Shown here piece by piece: positions 10,001 through 16,568 of a stretch of 60,105 nucleotides of DNA. The notes below the pieces were generated by a model. That model was given only the letters and a program-made list of their open reading frames with translations, ran no database searches and had not been told where the DNA came from. The DNA lies in assembly GCA_947254375.1 (NCBI GenBank), contig CAMYCF010000007.1:1-60105 (forward strand), read 5' to 3'. The translations under genes were made by a program, and so were the position numbers. The stretch is from an uncultured Mobilibacterium sp. GTDB taxonomy: Bacteria > Bacillota > Clostridia > Peptostreptococcales > Anaerovoracaceae. Positions within the stretch are counted from its first letter, which is position 1. Each line of letters starts with the position of its first letter.

Positions 10001-11222
10001 TGATGTCCGCCTTCGTTATGTGCTTAGGGGACAGCTCCTGTTTGCGCTCGCGGAACGCTTCTTTTATCTCGTCTTCATCCTTCGCGTTGTCGAGGATGTC
10101 TTTGAGTACTTCGTAGTATACCTTTTCGGAAAGCTTGAAAGGTTTTACATCGAAGTCGACATATTTAGTCGGATCGACGAAGTTGTTTCCGATGACCCTT
10201 GCCGTTTTTCCCGCCTTGTCGGGATCGTTGCTCATAACGGATACGGCATAGACGCCGGCATCCTCTATCTGCATCGCCATAGGTCTCGATATCTTCTCTC
10301 CCTCTTCGACGAGTATCTCGCCCGTGTTCGGATCGATGATATCCTCGGCGGCCGTCATGTCGACGAGCCTGTTGTGCAATCCGAGTTTTTTGTTGTATTT
10401 GTATCTTCCTACCTTCGCGAGGTCGTACCTCGCCTTGTCGAACAGCAGGGACTCGATGAACTTGCGCGCGTTCGCGATAGTCGCAAGGTCGCCCGGTCTC
10501 TGCGTCTTATATATTTCCAAGATACCTTCACTGCAATTCTTTGCGGGGTCCTTCTCAAGCGTAGGTCGAAGAAGCTCCATATCCTCGCGGAATATGGCCT
10601 CTATGTCCTCGTTGCTGCCGAAGTCGAGTGCCCTAAGGAACGTCGTGATCGGGACTTTCTTCTGCCTGTCCACGTGAACGTAGATAGCGCCCTGAGAGTC
10701 CGTCTCGTACTCGAGCCACGCTCCGCGGTTCGGGATGATCGAAGCCGAGAAAAGGCTCTTGCTCGACTTATCCGTTTTCGCGTCAAAATACGGTCCCGGA
10801 GAACGTACGAGCTGCGTAACGATAGCTCTCTCCGCGCCGTTGTAGATGAACGTGCCCTTTTCGGTCATAAGCGGAAACTCGCCCATGAAGACTTCCTGTT
10901 CCTTGCCCACTCCCGTATCCTTGCTGATCAGGCGTGCTTTGACCTTCAAAGTTGTGTTATATGTTTTATTCTTCCTCTTGCATTCCTCCTGCGATTCATT
11001 CGGAACGTCCGAGAAATAATAGTCCGTGAATTCCAATGCTCTGGGTTTCGTGCCCGTAGATTCTATCGGCGAAATATCTTCAAGAACCTCCGCCAGACCC
11101 TCTTCCACAAACCACTTGTAGGATTCGAGCTGGATCCCGATGAGGTTCGGCATGTCGCAGACTTCGTGGATCTTCGAGTAGGACATGCGTTCTTTTCTTC
11201 CGACTTTTATAGGTTGTGGCAT
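7089..11222 (-). CDS. rpoB: DNA-directed RNA polymerase beta subunit with long acidic C-terminal tail
   Basis: 1377 residues when started at ATG 11222, chosen because AGGAG lies 7 bases upstream and the protein then begins MPQPIKVGRKERMSY; an upstream in-frame start at 11291 would add 23 atypical residues. Core signatures are present, such as GLSRERAGFEVRDVHYSHYG of the rifampicin-region neighbourhood and KMAGRHGNKGVIS. Two additions stand out: an acidic/basic insertion of some 45 residues before PPGVEK (about 8335-8495), and a tail of 162 residues after EEIHLK (7092-7577) rich in Asp and Glu. Homologues often end with shorter acidic tails, so this one is long. Confidence 0.97.
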   Translation of the reverse strand: MPQPIKVGRKERMSYSKIHEVCDMPNLIGIQLESYKWFVEEGLAEVLEDISPIESTGTKPRALEFTDYYFSDVPNESQEECKRKNKTYNTTLKVKARLISKDTGVGKEQEVFMGEFPLMTEKGTFIYNGAERAIVTQLVRSPGPYFDAKTDKSSKSLFSASIIPNRGAWLEYETDSQGAIYVHVDRQKKVPITTFLRALDFGSNEDIEAIFREDMELLRPTLEKDPAKNCSEGILEIYKTQRPGDLATIANARKFIESLLFDKARYDLAKVGRYKYNKKLGLHNRLVDMTAAEDIIDPNTGEILVEEGEKISRPMAMQIEDAGVYAVSVMSNDPDKAGKTARVIGNNFVDPTKYVDFDVKPFKLSEKVYYEVLKDILDNAKDEDEIKEAFRERKQELSPKHITKADIIASISYLLNLENKIGELDDIDHLGNRRLKTVGELLQNQFMIGFTRMEKTIKEKMASDEENPRGLINIKPVTTAVKEFFGQSQLSQFMDQNNPLAEITHKRRLSALGRGGLSRERAGFEVRDVHYSHYGRMCPIETPEGPNIGLIGSLTTYGRINEYGLIETPYRKVDKERGIVTEEVEYLSADDEELMIIAQANEPLNADGSFANNKVAVRGYKGEITMSHKSEVDYMDVSPKQVVSVATAMIPFLENDDANRALMGSNMQRQAVPLLVTEAPYIGTGIEYKAAIDSGAVVVARSAGTVEYVSADLVKIKRDSDGGIDEYKLLKFCRSNQGTCINQRPIVNHGEHIEEGEVVADGQATNMGEISLGKNLLIGFMTWEGYNYEDAIILNERLLMDDVLTSIHIEKYECEARDTKLGKEEITADISSVSKAALRNLDADGIIRVGAEVKPGDILVGKLTPKSESDIPADLKLVRAIFGEKSKEARDTSLKVPNGEEGVVIHVDVFTSEDESDEENENYVVPEKPAFLADILEHGDSDDAEENKKGKRRKAATKNDMPPGVEKIVRVYVATKRKISIGDKMAGRHGNKGVISTILPEEDMPFLDNGESLQVMLNPLGVPSRMNIGQVLEVHLGLAAKAKGWYISTPVFDGASEQDVIELLEECGYPKSGKLKVRDGRTGEYFDNDVTVGYMYMLKLHHLVDDKIHARSTGPYALVTQQPLGGKAQFGGQRFGEMEVWALEAYGAAHTLQEILTVKSDDIIGRVKTYEAIVKGENIPEPGIPESFKVLIKELQSLALDIRVLSGDNEEIHLKETSEYDEAPTVERMLKETDRKAAARREQERDVDELSEFIGEATGSFADDFEGMSTYGSQDELADVLGFEGTTLEKADDGDGFEAEDDLESGVESEGGIDGDAEAEAGEEREGDIEGGDREDGESPEDVEKAIDQGFLDLMAAISGSDDAPEDDSEESQDDEE

Positions 11223-11294
11223 CTTATCACTCCTTGCTTTTGGTAAAAATCGGCCTCCGCGCGTTCGTGTGATCTTTCCGTAAAAAGTCACCGC

Positions 11295-11318
11295 AAAAAG
11301 ACCGAGAGACGGCTTTTT
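11295..11318 (-). promoter_or_regulatory. Attenuator-like hairpin between rplL and rpoB
   Basis: The minus strand reads AAAAAGCCG, a five-base loop, then CGGTCTTTTT: a stem of about nine pairs with one bulged base, with an A-run on the 5' side and a U-run on the 3' side. It lies about 70 bases before the rpoB start. This resembles a weak intrinsic terminator. Partial termination between rplJL and rpoBC is known in other bacteria. Confidence 0.55.
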
Positions 11319-11332
11319 CTAATAGCAAAAGC

Positions 11333-11353
11333 CGGGCCCGTTAAAAAGGCCCG
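11333..11353 (-). promoter_or_regulatory. Second stem-loop in the rplL-rpoB gap
   Basis: CGGGCC and GGCCCG (11353-11348 and 11338-11333) form a 6-bp GC-only stem around a T-rich loop, just upstream of the attenuator-like hairpin. It is followed by GGCTTTTG, a weak U-tract. Confidence 0.45.
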
Positions 11354-11378
11354 ATTTTTACTACTGTCTGTCTTGCTG

Positions 11379-11750
11379 TTACTTAAGCTCAACTACTGCG
11401 CCGACAGCTTCGAGAGCTTCTTTGAGAGCGTTGGCTTCAGCCTGCTCGATGTTTTCCTTAACGTTAGCCGGAGCTCCGTCTACGAGAGCCTTTGCTTCCT
11501 TAAGTCCGAGACCCGTAGCTTCCCTTACGGCCTTGATGACTTTGATCTTTTCAGCTCCGATCTCTTTGAGTACTACGGTGAACTCAGTCTGCTCTTCAGC
11601 TGCTGCGGCGCCGCCTTCTCCTGCTGCAGGTGCTGCAACGACAGCTGCTGCTGCGGATACGCCGAACTCTTCTTCACATGCTTTAACGAGCTCATTGATC
11701 TCGAGGATGCTCATACCCTTCAGGGCTTCGATGATTTGATCTTTATCCAT
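11379..11750 (-). CDS. rplL: 50S ribosomal protein L7/L12
   Basis: Stalk protein that recruits translational GTPases, 123 residues. The N-terminal dimerisation helix is followed by an Ala/Gly-rich hinge (about 38-54) and the C-terminal domain ending KEALEAVGAVVELK. It follows rplJ by 55 bases in the same transcript, as in most bacteria. Downstream, before rpoB, lie two stem-loops that may lower read-through. Confidence 0.97.
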   Translation of the reverse strand: MDKDQIIEALKGMSILEINELVKACEEEFGVSAAAAVVAAPAAGEGGAAAAEEQTEFTVVLKEIGAEKIKVIKAVREATGLGLKEAKALVDGAPANVKENIEQAEANALKEALEAVGAVVELK

Positions 11751-11805
11751 TATGTTTCTCCTTTTCTGGTTTTCTGTTTTTATAAAATCATTTCAAACTG
11801 CGATC

Positions 11806-12351
11806 TTAAGCCGCCGGTGCAGCTTCCGCCGCTTCGGCCGGTGCCTCTGCCGGAACTTCTTCTCCGCTCGCGTCCACGATAGCCTGCATCGTTCTGACGA
11901 ACTTCGAAATAGGCGCCTGTATGCTTCCCATGAAGCGTGCGATGAGTTCTTCCTTCGAAGGTATGGAAGCGAGTTCCTGTACCTGTGCCGCGTCGTAGAT
12001 CTGTCCGTCTACAACTCCCGCTTTGAACTCCATCTTATTGTATTTCTTGATAGCCTTCTTGAGGATCCTGGCCGATGCCGTCGCATCTTCTTCGCAGAAC
12101 GCGAATGCGCTGGAGCCCTTGAGATATTCTCCGAGACCTTCGTAATCGGATCCCGCGATAGCTCTTTTTACAAGGCTGTTCTTATAAACCGTGAATTTTA
12201 CTTTGGCATCTTTGAGCGATCTTCTGAGCTCATCTGCCTCTGCAACGGTTATTCCGAGATAGTCGACAACGACGACCGAAACCGAATTGTCGAATCTTTC
12301 CTTGATCTCGTCGATCACTACCTGTTTAGCTGCTTTTGCTTCTACAGACAT
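11806..12351 (-). CDS. rplJ: 50S ribosomal protein L10
   Basis: Base of the L7/L12 stalk, 181 residues from ATG 12351. This start is chosen over an in-frame upstream one at 12423 because AAAGGAG lies just before it and the protein then begins MSVEAKAAKQ, as usual for L10. The C-terminal tail is Ala/Pro/Glu-rich (EVPAEAPAEAAEAAPAA), longer than the minimal family form. The gene is preceded by a structured leader typical of L10 autoregulation and followed by rplL. Confidence 0.97.
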   Translation of the reverse strand: MSVEAKAAKQVVIDEIKERFDNSVSVVVVDYLGITVAEADELRRSLKDAKVKFTVYKNSLVKRAIAGSDYEGLGEYLKGSSAFAFCEEDATASARILKKAIKKYNKMEFKAGVVDGQIYDAAQVQELASIPSKEELIARFMGSIQAPISKFVRTMQAIVDASGEEVPAEAPAEAAEAAPAA

Positions 12352-12423
12352 TGATACTCCTTTCTCAGACGTCTTTTCTTTTTCGATAAAAATCACGCCT
12401 GTTTTTCTTTCTTTCGGGTACAA

Positions 12424-12510
12424 AACACCCCGCTAAAAGACAGCAGGGTAGGTATATATTGTACCTCGGCGGGAAATTAAGCTTATGCACCCGCTGTCTT
12501 TGGCTAGTAT
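12424..12510 (-). promoter_or_regulatory. L10 leader (autoregulatory RNA upstream of rplJ-rplL)
   Basis: Between rplA and rplJ the minus strand has a long stem formed by AGACAGCGGGT (12499-12489) and ACCCTGCTGTCT (12449-12438) with one bulged base. Inside it sits a smaller AGGTAC/GTACCT-like pairing. The position and the long bulged stem match the L10 leader that binds the L10(L12)4 complex and represses rplJ-rplL. I assign it by position and fold, not by a covariance search. Confidence 0.7.
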
Positions 12511-12536
12511 TCTTTTTTTGATCCCGCTCATTTCGA

Positions 12537-13232
12537 CTACGCGAGTGCCGTGGTGTTTATTTTAACGCCCGGGCTCATTGTCGATGCGATGGTAACACTC
12601 TTGAAGTATTTACCTTTTGCTGCCGCAGGCTTAGCTTTCGCTACTACCGCGATGAGCGCGTTGATATTTTCGGTCAACTGTTCTTCGGTGAATGAAGTCT
12701 TTCCGACTACCGTATGAATGATGTTGGCCTTGTCGAGCCTGTACTCGACTTTACCGGCTTTGATCTCATCGATCGCCTTCTGTACATCCATCGTTACAGT
12801 TCCCGATTTAGGGTTTGGCATCAATCCCTTAGGTCCGAGGATCTTGCCGAGGCGTCCTACGACTCCCATCATGTCAGGCGTCGCTACGATCGCGTCGAAA
12901 TCGAACCAATTTTCTTTCTGGATCTTTTCAGCGAGGTCCTCAGCTCCGACGTAGTCGGCTCCGGCTTCCTTAGCTTCATCCGCTTTAGGTCCTTTTGCGA
13001 ATACGAGAACTCTCTTGCTCTTTCCCGTTCCGTGAGGCAGTACCGTTGCACCTCTTACCTGCTGGTCGGCATGTCTTCCGTCTACTCCGAGACGAATGTG
13101 TATCTCTACCGTCTCATCGAACTTTGCGCTCGCGAGCTGTTTTACATACTTCGCAGCTTCTGCAACGTCGTAAGTGGCGCTCTTATCAAAAGCTTCCAAC
13201 GCGACGTTGTATCTTTTACTTCTCTTTGGCAT
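12537..13232 (-). CDS. rplA: 50S ribosomal protein L1
   Basis: Binds 23S rRNA at the L1 stalk, 231 residues from ATG 13232. GGGAGG lies 6-8 bases upstream of this ATG and the protein then begins MPKRSKRYN; the earlier in-frame start adds only seven residues. The family segments GRLGKILGPKGLMPNPK and GTVTMDV are present. It follows rplK by 43 bases, and the L10 leader starts after its stop codon. Confidence 0.97.
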   Translation of the reverse strand: MPKRSKRYNVALEAFDKSATYDVAEAAKYVKQLASAKFDETVEIHIRLGVDGRHADQQVRGATVLPHGTGKSKRVLVFAKGPKADEAKEAGADYVGAEDLAEKIQKENWFDFDAIVATPDMMGVVGRLGKILGPKGLMPNPKSGTVTMDVQKAIDEIKAGKVEYRLDKANIIHTVVGKTSFTEEQLTENINALIAVVAKAKPAAAKGKYFKSVTIASTMSPGVKINTTALA

Positions 13233-13275
13233 TTTTTCCTCCCTGTGGTTCATGCGGCTCTTCGCCTCCCACTAA

Positions 13276-13701
13276 CTATCCTTCAACTTCAACTCCCATG
13301 CTTCTTGCCGTTCCCTTGATGATGTTTGTAGCAGCATCGAGGTCGGTAGCATTCAGATCCTTCATCTTAGTCTGCGCGATCTCCTGCGCCTGAGCGAGGG
13401 TTATCTTGCCGACTTTATTCTTATTAGGTTCACCGGAAGCCTTCTCGAGGCCGGCGGCTTTCTTGATAAGAATAGCTGCAGGTGGGGTTTTACAAATGAA
13501 TGTGAACGATCTGTCCGTGTAAACGGTGATCACTACCGGGATTATCATTCCGTTCTGATCGGCCGTCTGCGCGTTGAACTGCTTGCAGAAGTCCATCATG
13601 TTCACGCCCTTTTGTCCGAGTGCGGGTCCTACCGGTGGTGCCGGTGTCGCTCCTCCTGCCGGGATCTGAAGTTTGATGTAGCCATCGATCTTCTTCGCCA
13701 T
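13276..13701 (-). CDS. rplK: 50S ribosomal protein L11
   Basis: GTPase-centre protein, 141 residues, standard length. The N-terminal domain has the proline-rich PAGGATPAPPVGPALGQKG segment and the C-terminal domain ends with KGTARSMGVEVEG, the 23S rRNA-binding part. It lies between nusG and rplA in the usual order. A GGAGAAG ribosome binding site precedes the ATG. Confidence 0.98.
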   Translation of the reverse strand: MAKKIDGYIKLQIPAGGATPAPPVGPALGQKGVNMMDFCKQFNAQTADQNGMIIPVVITVYTDRSFTFICKTPPAAILIKKAAGLEKASGEPNKNKVGKITLAQAQEIAQTKMKDLNATDLDAATNIIKGTARSMGVEVEG

Positions 13702-13750
13702 CAGCTTCTCCTTTCTTCAAATATTAAATTTGTATCGCCGAAAGCGCGGC

Positions 13751-14359
13751 CTATTTGCCGGCTTTGGTGACCCACGGAAATTTGACCTCCATGGTGGTAT
13801 CTCTTCCTGCGAACATCGCCGTCTTGACTTTTACGATCTGTTTCTCCGGATTTACCTCTTCGACCGTACCGATAGTACCCTCGAAAGGTCCTCCCGTTAT
13901 CCTGATCTTGTCTCCGACTGCGACGTCGAGGTCGATATCTGCTTTTTCCACGCCCATCCTTACGGCCTCTTCGGTCGTGAGCGGCGTAGGGTCCGAGCCG
14001 TTTCCGACGAATCCCGTAACGCCTTCGGTATTTCTTACGAGATACCAGGTGTCGTTATTGACGATCATCTTGATGACGACGTATCCCGGAAAGATCTTGC
14101 GCTGTCTTTCCTTTCGTTCGTTCTTCTTGTTCTTTTCGACGACCGTCTCGGTAGGTATCGCGACCTCGAGGATCAGATCTTCGATCCCCCTGTACGCGAC
14201 CATTCGTTCGATGCTTTCCTGGACCTTATTTTCATAACCGGAATACGTATGGACGATATACCATTTAGGAGTTCCGTCCCCACGAAGTCCTTCCCCCTCG
14301 AGCGGCGAAAGGTTCAATGGTTTCGTATTCTTATTCTCGTTTTCGGTAATTTCAGCCAT
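13751..14359 (-). CDS. nusG: Transcription termination/antitermination factor NusG
   Basis: 202 residues. An N-terminal extension of about 30 residues rich in Asn, Lys and Glu precedes the NGN domain, which begins at KWYIVHTYSGYENKV (about 32). The KOW motif is GDKIRITGGPFEGTIG in the C-terminal domain. GGAGGAGAGA directly before the ATG at 14359 supports the long N-terminus. It follows secE and precedes rplK, the standard order. NusG couples RNA polymerase to ribosomes and aids pausing. Confidence 0.97.
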   Translation of the reverse strand: MAEITENENKNTKPLNLSPLEGEGLRGDGTPKWYIVHTYSGYENKVQESIERMVAYRGIEDLILEVAIPTETVVEKNKKNERKERQRKIFPGYVVIKMIVNNDTWYLVRNTEGVTGFVGNGSDPTPLTTEEAVRMGVEKADIDLDVAVGDKIRITGGPFEGTIGTVEEVNPEKQIVKVKTAMFAGRDTTMEVKFPWVTKAGK

Positions 14360-14381
14360 TCTCTCCTCCGGTCCTGTCTGC

Positions 14382-14660
14382 TTAAGTCAATGTCACGCCG
14401 AGCATCTTTTTGAGCAGGGCGAGAAAGCCCGTGTCGATGAGCCAGAATGCGAGCGCAAAAAACGTGCACGCAACGAATACCATCACGGTGTCCGTAGCCA
14501 GCTCTTCCTTGGTCAGCCAGACGACTTTCCTGAGCTCCTGTCTTATGCCCTGTATGTAGCCGAAAAAACCGCCCTTCTCTTTACCTGCGGCGGCATTTCC
14601 CTGCTGGCTCTGTCTTCCCTTAGGTGCATTCTTTGACTTGCCTTTTCCTTTAGTAGCCAT
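14382..14660 (-). CDS. secE: Protein translocase subunit SecE
   Basis: 92 residues with a basic, Gly/Gln-rich N-terminus, the conserved cytoplasmic amphipathic segment RQELRKVVWLTKEEL and a single transmembrane helix (about 58-82), the minimal Gram-positive layout. SecE stabilises SecY in the general secretion channel. It lies between rpmG and nusG, as in many Firmicutes. The ribosome binding site is weak (GGGGAATT). Confidence 0.95.
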   Translation of the reverse strand: MATKGKGKSKNAPKGRQSQQGNAAAGKEKGGFFGYIQGIRQELRKVVWLTKEELATDTVMVFVACTFFALAFWLIDTGFLALLKKMLGVTLT

Positions 14661-14677
14661 AGTAATTCCCCAATCTG

Positions 14678-14827
14678 TTATTTGGTTTCTTTATGAAGAG
14701 TTTCTTTTCCGCAGAACTTGCAGTATTTCATGAGCTCGATTCTGTCCGGATCGTTTTTCTTGTTCTTCATCGTGTGGTAATTCCTCTGCTTGCATTCTGT
14801 GCATGCGAGAATGATCTTATTTCTCAC
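14678..14827 (-). CDS. rpmG: 50S ribosomal protein L33
   Basis: 49 residues read from the sequence: start MRNKIILACTECKQ, end CKFCGKETLHKETK. It has two CxxC pairs (CTEC and CKFC), so it is the zinc-binding L33 form. The start is GTG at 14827 with GGAGG seven bases upstream. It heads the transcript rpmG-secE-nusG-rplK-rplA, with a near-consensus promoter about 130 bases upstream. Confidence 0.95.
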   Translation of the reverse strand: MRNKIILACTECKQRNYHTMKNKKNDPDRIELMKYCKFCGKETLHKETK

Positions 14828-14852
14828 GGTGATCCCTCCTTAACTATATGAC

Positions 14853-14921
14853 CCGCAACGCCTTGCGGTGTCTGCGATACAAAGCTATTTTAACAACTCA
14901 AAGAGCAGAGTGGTTTGTATC
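14853..14921 (-). promoter_or_regulatory. Structured 5' leader of the rpmG-secE-nusG transcript
   Basis: Two perfect stems are visible on the minus strand: GATACAAA with TTTGTATC (14921-14914 and 14883-14876) closing a 30-base loop, and CCGCAA with TTGCGG around a GGCG tetraloop (14868-14853). They lie between the promoter and the rpmG ribosome binding site. Function is unknown. Confidence 0.45.
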
Positions 14922-14954
14922 CGCTCCGCCTTTTTTGTCAAAAGTAGCCTAATA

Positions 14955-14983
14955 ATAATACTCTGTGATGTTGGTAAAGTCAA
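14955..14983 (-). promoter_or_regulatory. Sigma-A type promoter for rpmG-secE-nusG-rplK-rplA
   Basis: TTGACT (14983-14978), 17-base spacer, TATTAT (14960-14955) on the minus strand, followed by the structured leader and rpmG. Confidence 0.8.
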
Positions 14984-15004
14984 GGTTTTGAAAGGAATTT
15001 TATA

Positions 15005-16348
15005 TCAACTTTTCCTATGCTTTTCGAGGGCAAGCGAAATCATCCTGTCAGTACTGTCCGCCATAAAAAGCGGGATGTTCAGCACATCATCGTCAAGCTT
15101 CAGATTGCTCAGCGAAAAACGGATACGGAGTTTCGTATCTTCCGAGAAAAGTTCCGCGAATTTTTTGAGGCTTGTACCCCTGATATTCGTCCCCGCTTTT
15201 ACCTCGACAGGAAAAATGTCGTTTTCGCGTTGCACGATAAAATCGACTTCGCAAGGCGGATTGTTCCGGCTCCAGTATCTCGGCATCACTTCAAATTGCG
15301 TCTTCAGCGTCTGTAAAACGAAGTTTTCGGTGAGGGCTCCCCTGAACTCGGTAAAAAGGCGGTCTCCTTCGCCGAACGCCGTCGGAGAGAGCCTCGCCAG
15401 TCGGCGGAGTATCCCTACATCCGCGATGTAAAGCTTGAACGCCGAAAGGTCGTCGTAAGCAGACATCGGAAGGCCCGGGCGGGTACTGCGGTAGACCTTA
15501 TACACAAGTCCGGCATCGACCAGCCACTGCAGGGCGTCTTCGTATTCTCTCGCCCGCGCGCCGCTTTTTACGGTGTTGTAAATGAACTTTTTATTCTCCA
15601 TTGCAAGCTGTGACGGAACGGACTCCCAGATCATAGAGATCTTCGGGACATCTTTTAGGTGCGGATGTTTTGCAAAATCCCTTTCATACGCTTCGATCAT
15701 ATCCGATAAAACTCCCTGCACCGCCTGAACATCCCTTTCCTGCGTCCAGCGCGCGACCGCTTCCGGCATCCCGCCGGACACATAGTACATTTTCAGCTTT
15801 TCGCAAAGGGGATTGAAAAAAGCGTCCGGGATCGGTTCGATCTCATCGATGCTGTCCAAATATTCGGCAAGTTCCCGGTCGCCGTTCGCCGAAAGGAATT
15901 CCGTGAATGTCATCGGATAAATATTCATGAAGGTGACCTTGCCGACCGGAAATGAGGTCGGCTTTGCCAATGCCACTCCGAGGAGCGATCCGGCACACGC
16001 GACATGATACCGCGGGGCATTTTCGCAGAAATACTTCAGGGCATTGATCACTTTGGGCGAGTCCTGCATCTCGTCGAAGATGATGAGCGTCTTTCCGGGA
16101 ACGATCTTCTGACCGCTCGCCAACATCAAATTCTGCAGGATGCGGTCGACGTCTTTGGTCGTTTCAAAAAACTGCTTGTATTCTTCGTTTTCGTCGAAGT
16201 TGAAATAAGCGGTGTTCTCATAGTACCGTCTGCCGAATTCTTTAAGCGCCCAGGTTTTCCCCACCTGGCGGATCCCGTTTAGAATAAGCGGTTTGCGGTG
16301 AGGTGAATCCTTCCATTCGAGCAACTCATTCAGTATAGATCTTTCCAT
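15005..16348 (-). CDS. AAA-family ATPase with DUF4143 and PD-(D/E)XK-like C-terminus
   Basis: 447 residues from ATG 16348, with AAAGGGG upstream; an in-frame GTG at 16366 would add six residues and lies inside a tandem repeat. The N-terminal ATPase has Walker A GIRQVGKT (25-32) and Walker B LIIFDEMQ (88-95). The middle is the DUF4143 winged-helix-like region. Near the C-terminus EVDF (about 367) and FPVEVKAG (about 380) match the acid-acid-lysine layout of a PD-(D/E)XK nuclease fold. Such orphan ATPases are widespread in Clostridia and Bacteroidetes with no settled role. It stands alone, immediately upstream of the rpmG promoter, with a 32-bp tandem repeat over its own 5' region. Confidence 0.9.
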   Translation of the reverse strand: MERSILNELLEWKDSPHRKPLILNGIRQVGKTWALKEFGRRYYENTAYFNFDENEEYKQFFETTKDVDRILQNLMLASGQKIVPGKTLIIFDEMQDSPKVINALKYFCENAPRYHVACAGSLLGVALAKPTSFPVGKVTFMNIYPMTFTEFLSANGDRELAEYLDSIDEIEPIPDAFFNPLCEKLKMYYVSGGMPEAVARWTQERDVQAVQGVLSDMIEAYERDFAKHPHLKDVPKISMIWESVPSQLAMENKKFIYNTVKSGARAREYEDALQWLVDAGLVYKVYRSTRPGLPMSAYDDLSAFKLYIADVGILRRLARLSPTAFGEGDRLFTEFRGALTENFVLQTLKTQFEVMPRYWSRNNPPCEVDFIVQRENDIFPVEVKAGTNIRGTSLKKFAELFSEDTKLRIRFSLSNLKLDDDVLNIPLFMADSTDRMISLALEKHRKS

Positions 16349-16362
16349 GCCGCGCCCCTTTC

Positions 16363-16445
16363 TCACGTTTTTATATATAATTTCGTGATATTTATCACGC
16401 TTTTATATATAATTTCGTGCGATTTCTCACGTTTTTATTATATTC
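16363..16445 (+). repeat. 32-bp tandem repeat, about 2.6 copies, upstream of the DUF4143 ATPase
   Basis: Copies start at 16363, 16395 and 16427 (partial). Each begins TCACG, runs through TTTTATATATAATTT and ends with CGTG plus about six variable bases, so each unit carries an inverted TCACG/CGTGA pair around an AT-rich core. At 16384-16399 a perfect 16-bp palindrome CGTGATATTTATCACG-like junction forms between copies. The array ends about 15 bases before the ATPase ATG. It looks like an operator or protein-binding array; there are no spacers, so it is not CRISPR. Confidence 0.85.
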
Positions 16446-16491
16446 TGCTTTCTCCGCCGATGCAAGTACGAAGAACGGCACCTTTCGATTT

Positions 16492-16522
16492 AATAAAAGC
16501 GCCCCCTTTATGAGGGAGCGCC
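16492..16522 (-). terminator. Intrinsic terminator after the LRR surface-protein gene
   Basis: The minus strand has GCGCTCCC, a seven-base loop, then GGGGGCGC (8 pairs, one G-U), followed by TTTTATTA. It lies 47 bases past the stop codon of the LRR gene. Confidence 0.8.
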
Positions 16523-16568
16523 GTGTTTAAGTCTGTGTGTTTTCGGGCCGCCGGCCACGGATCATTAT

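Noticed and set aside
14828..15004. tRNA-Trp gene near secE
   Set aside because: Some Firmicutes have one there, but the sequence shows no cloverleaf; it fits a promoter and hairpin leader instead.
16363..16445. CRISPR-like array
   Set aside because: Repeats are directly adjacent with no spacers, only 2.6 copies, and no cas genes are nearby.
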